43,771 nt of DNA, from assembly GCA_015060255.1 (NCBI GenBank), contig SUYV01000014.1, forward strand, positions 1-43,771. Direction: 5' to 3'. Positions 42,504 through 43,771 of the stretch are shown here, piece after piece. Every line of letters starts with the position of its first letter. Positions within the stretch are counted from its first letter, which is position 1. Below the pieces are notes generated by a model. That model was given only the letters and a program-made list of their open reading frames with translations, was not told the DNA's origin and searched no databases. The translations under genes were made by a program, and so were the position numbers. The DNA comes from Bacteroidales bacterium. GTDB taxonomy: Bacteria; Bacteroidota; Bacteroidia; Bacteroidales; UBA932.

Positions 42504-43652
42504 CTATTGTCTTTCAAAATAATACTTACTTACCCAATATTCAAAAAGCGGATCAAGAATGACAGGTTCATCCTTCTCATTGAATGTGATTATCTCTTTC
42601 TTTCTCAAGGCATCCTTGACCCTGCGGACATTGGCAGACGAATTCAGGGAGTATTTTTCAATCACATCCGAAGCGCTGAACTTTACGACACCGTCGAGAA
42701 TGGCCCTCACAAGACTCAGCTGATGATCGGTCAGGTCATTGACCATATTCATGAATCTAGGCTGATGAAGCGCCAGCATGGAATTAAGGGCCTCAACCAT
42801 GATACCTTCATTAATGAATCCCTTCGACATTGAGTCACAGACAGCGGCAAGGTGGTTAAGATACCATATGTGGCATTTAAAAAGCTCACACGCACCCATG
42901 GCCAGGTCACGTTCGAAGGACTTGCCTTGCGCATATAGGAAACCACGGACAATGTGTTCGATTATATCACGTTCCTCAATAGGCTCAAGCGGAAGATGCA
43001 CGACCTGACGATAGAAGAATTTGCGTTCCGCAAAAATGTATTTCATCGCATTCACCTGCGAACCCATCATTATGAATGCCGCTGCCGGTTTCTCCACCCT
43101 TTCCTTGAACATCTCCTCCATAGCCTTCAGCACATCCTCGTACTCGTCAGCACACATAATGGTCTGGAACTCACGCAGAATCACATAGAATGGCACGCCC
43201 CTGTCCGCAGCCAGGCGATGAGGCAGGCGTATCATCTGAGCAATATCCTGTGCATCAGGTGCCCAGTTCATAGACACGATCTCACCATCCTGATAGAACC
43301 GCTCCCTGTCAAAGATGAAATGTGTTCCCGCAAGATGCCTGTCGATTGCATCCTTATACTGATCCGGAGTAGACAGTGCTGATTTCATCACGGTTGTGCC
43401 GAACTTCACCAGAAAGTCCTCCAAAGTCCTCACGTTGAACATCTCCACACATGAAACGATGAACGGCTTGCCCGCAGACCTCATATTCATGAGGGTCTGC
43501 TGGACCAGAGACATCTTACCGGTCTTGGGCGGTTCATACAATACCACATGTTCACCGGCATCAAGCAGGTTACCCATGATGCCACACTCTTTCTTACGAC
43601 CGACGAAATGCTTACCGGTCACATATTTATCATATACAAAAGGTGTTTCCAT
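42504..43652 (-). CDS. STAND/AAA-like ATPase domain protein with degenerate Walker motifs and C-terminal winged helix
   Basis: 382 residues, no signal. The fold order of Bacteroidota AAA ATPases of this type is visible: FVGRKKE, P-loop region YEPPKTGKMSLV (Walker A positions 40-48), a strand FYVILREFQTI (Walker B, 155-165), then a helical lid and a C-terminal winged-helix-like part (SASDVIEKYSLNSSANVRRVKDALRKKEII). At the P-loop, the first Gly is Glu and the residue after GK is Met followed by Ser. At Walker B, the usual Asp before Glu-Phe-Gln is Arg160. ATP hydrolysis may therefore be altered or lost. Cotranscribed with the sirtuin from its own promoter. Confidence 0.75.
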   Translation of the reverse strand: METPFVYDKYVTGKHFVGRKKECGIMGNLLDAGEHVVLYEPPKTGKMSLVQQTLMNMRSAGKPFIVSCVEMFNVRTLEDFLVKFGTTVMKSALSTPDQYKDAIDRHLAGTHFIFDRERFYQDGEIVSMNWAPDAQDIAQMIRLPHRLAADRGVPFYVILREFQTIMCADEYEDVLKAMEEMFKERVEKPAAAFIMMGSQVNAMKYIFAERKFFYRQVVHLPLEPIEERDIIEHIVRGFLYAQGKSFERDLAMGACELFKCHIWYLNHLAAVCDSMSKGFINEGIMVEALNSMLALHQPRFMNMVNDLTDHQLSLVRAILDGVVKFSASDVIEKYSLNSSANVRRVKDALRKKEIITFNEKDEPVILDPLFEYWVSKYYFERQ

Positions 43653-43675
43653 CTGATAAGATTTATATCAAAATA

Positions 43676-43707
43676 CAAAATTAGCGCTCACAGACAAACG
43701 ATGCAAC
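43676..43707 (-). promoter_or_regulatory. Promoter of the ATPase-like gene and sirtuin
   Basis: On the minus strand GTTG (43704-43707), 20 bases, TAATTTTG (43676-43683), perfect at -7. The remaining sequence to the window end (43708-43771) is AT-rich and shows no gene. Confidence 0.6.
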
Positions 43708-43771
43708 AAAAATGTTATATACTTATGAACAACACATTGTTGGTATTTCTACAGATATTTTTGTTATATTT

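Noticed and set aside
41787..43652. Sir2 plus ATPase as an anti-phage defence island
   Set aside because: The sirtuin is a plain deacylase-type protein and no nuclease, toxin or other effector is near; flanks are ribosomal protein genes. Nothing supports a defence role.
1..43771. CRISPR arrays, insertion sequences, integrase genes, tRNA or rRNA genes
   Set aside because: None seen: no spaced direct repeats, transposase motifs or cloverleaf sequences in the intergenic regions, which are all shorter than about 350 bases.

Overview
The window reads as a chromosomal core segment of a member of the Bacteroidota, most likely order Bacteroidales. Evidence: many genes are preceded by the phylum's -7 element TAnnTTTG, often with TTTG or GTTG 19-21 bases upstream; Shine-Dalgarno (SD) sequences are mostly absent; and the gene families are typical of the order (DUF4954 beta-helix protein, kinase-less PASTA protein, large alpha-2-macroglobulin, outer-membrane beta-barrel with a carboxypeptidase-like N-terminal domain, a 30-residue AURKAIP1/COX24-type protein, pyruvate phosphate dikinase). 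Family or genus cannot be fixed from this sequence alone. I see no insertion sequence, phage, CRISPR array, tRNA or rRNA.

Layout. 1-82: probable 3' end of a rightward gene, then a shared terminator. 127-6781 (-): folC followed by a giant macroglobulin-like protein. 6859-12192 (+): an AIR-synthase-like orphan, ppdK with its terminator, and a lipoprotein. 12177-18047 (-): rlmN, a PlpD-like patatin/beta-barrel protein, recX and DUF4954, tightly packed. 18211-19613 (+): recA and a small lipoprotein. 19640-22033 (-): an unnamed conserved protein and rsmI, then an HHH protein with its own promoter and a hairpin leader. 22083-22661 (+): tdk. 22685-28287 (-): lon-ung-coaD-double thioredoxin protein, plus two small genes. 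28526-30583 (+): HU, the 30-residue basic protein, rng. 30598-34243 (-): LysE-type exporter, DUF362 ferredoxin protein, PASTA protein, rluD-like. 34315-35943 (+): lnt. 35949-43652 (-): ATPase-like protein, sirtuin, rpsU, rplU, rpmA, serS, ruvC and an outer-membrane beta-barrel protein.

Themes. Translation and RNA genes (rpsU, rplU, rpmA, serS, rlmN, rsmI, rluD-like, rng) and DNA repair genes (recA, recX, ung, ruvC) dominate, mixed with envelope proteins (lnt, patatin-barrel, macroglobulin, PASTA, OMP). Convergent pairs repeatedly share one hairpin that overlaps a stop codon, and divergent pairs share very short back-to-back promoter regions.

The most interesting items are: the full-length SD in front of rpsU in a lineage that hardly uses SDs; an ATPase-like protein degenerate at both Walker motifs; an AIRS_C-like orphan protein; a SusC-like VVVGYG/DLTGAV motif inside the macroglobulin protein; a promoter-plus-hairpin leader before the HHH gene; and a 17-bp palindrome upstream of lon. 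No clearly new multi-gene system is visible. The novelty lies in individual orphan proteins and regulatory sites.
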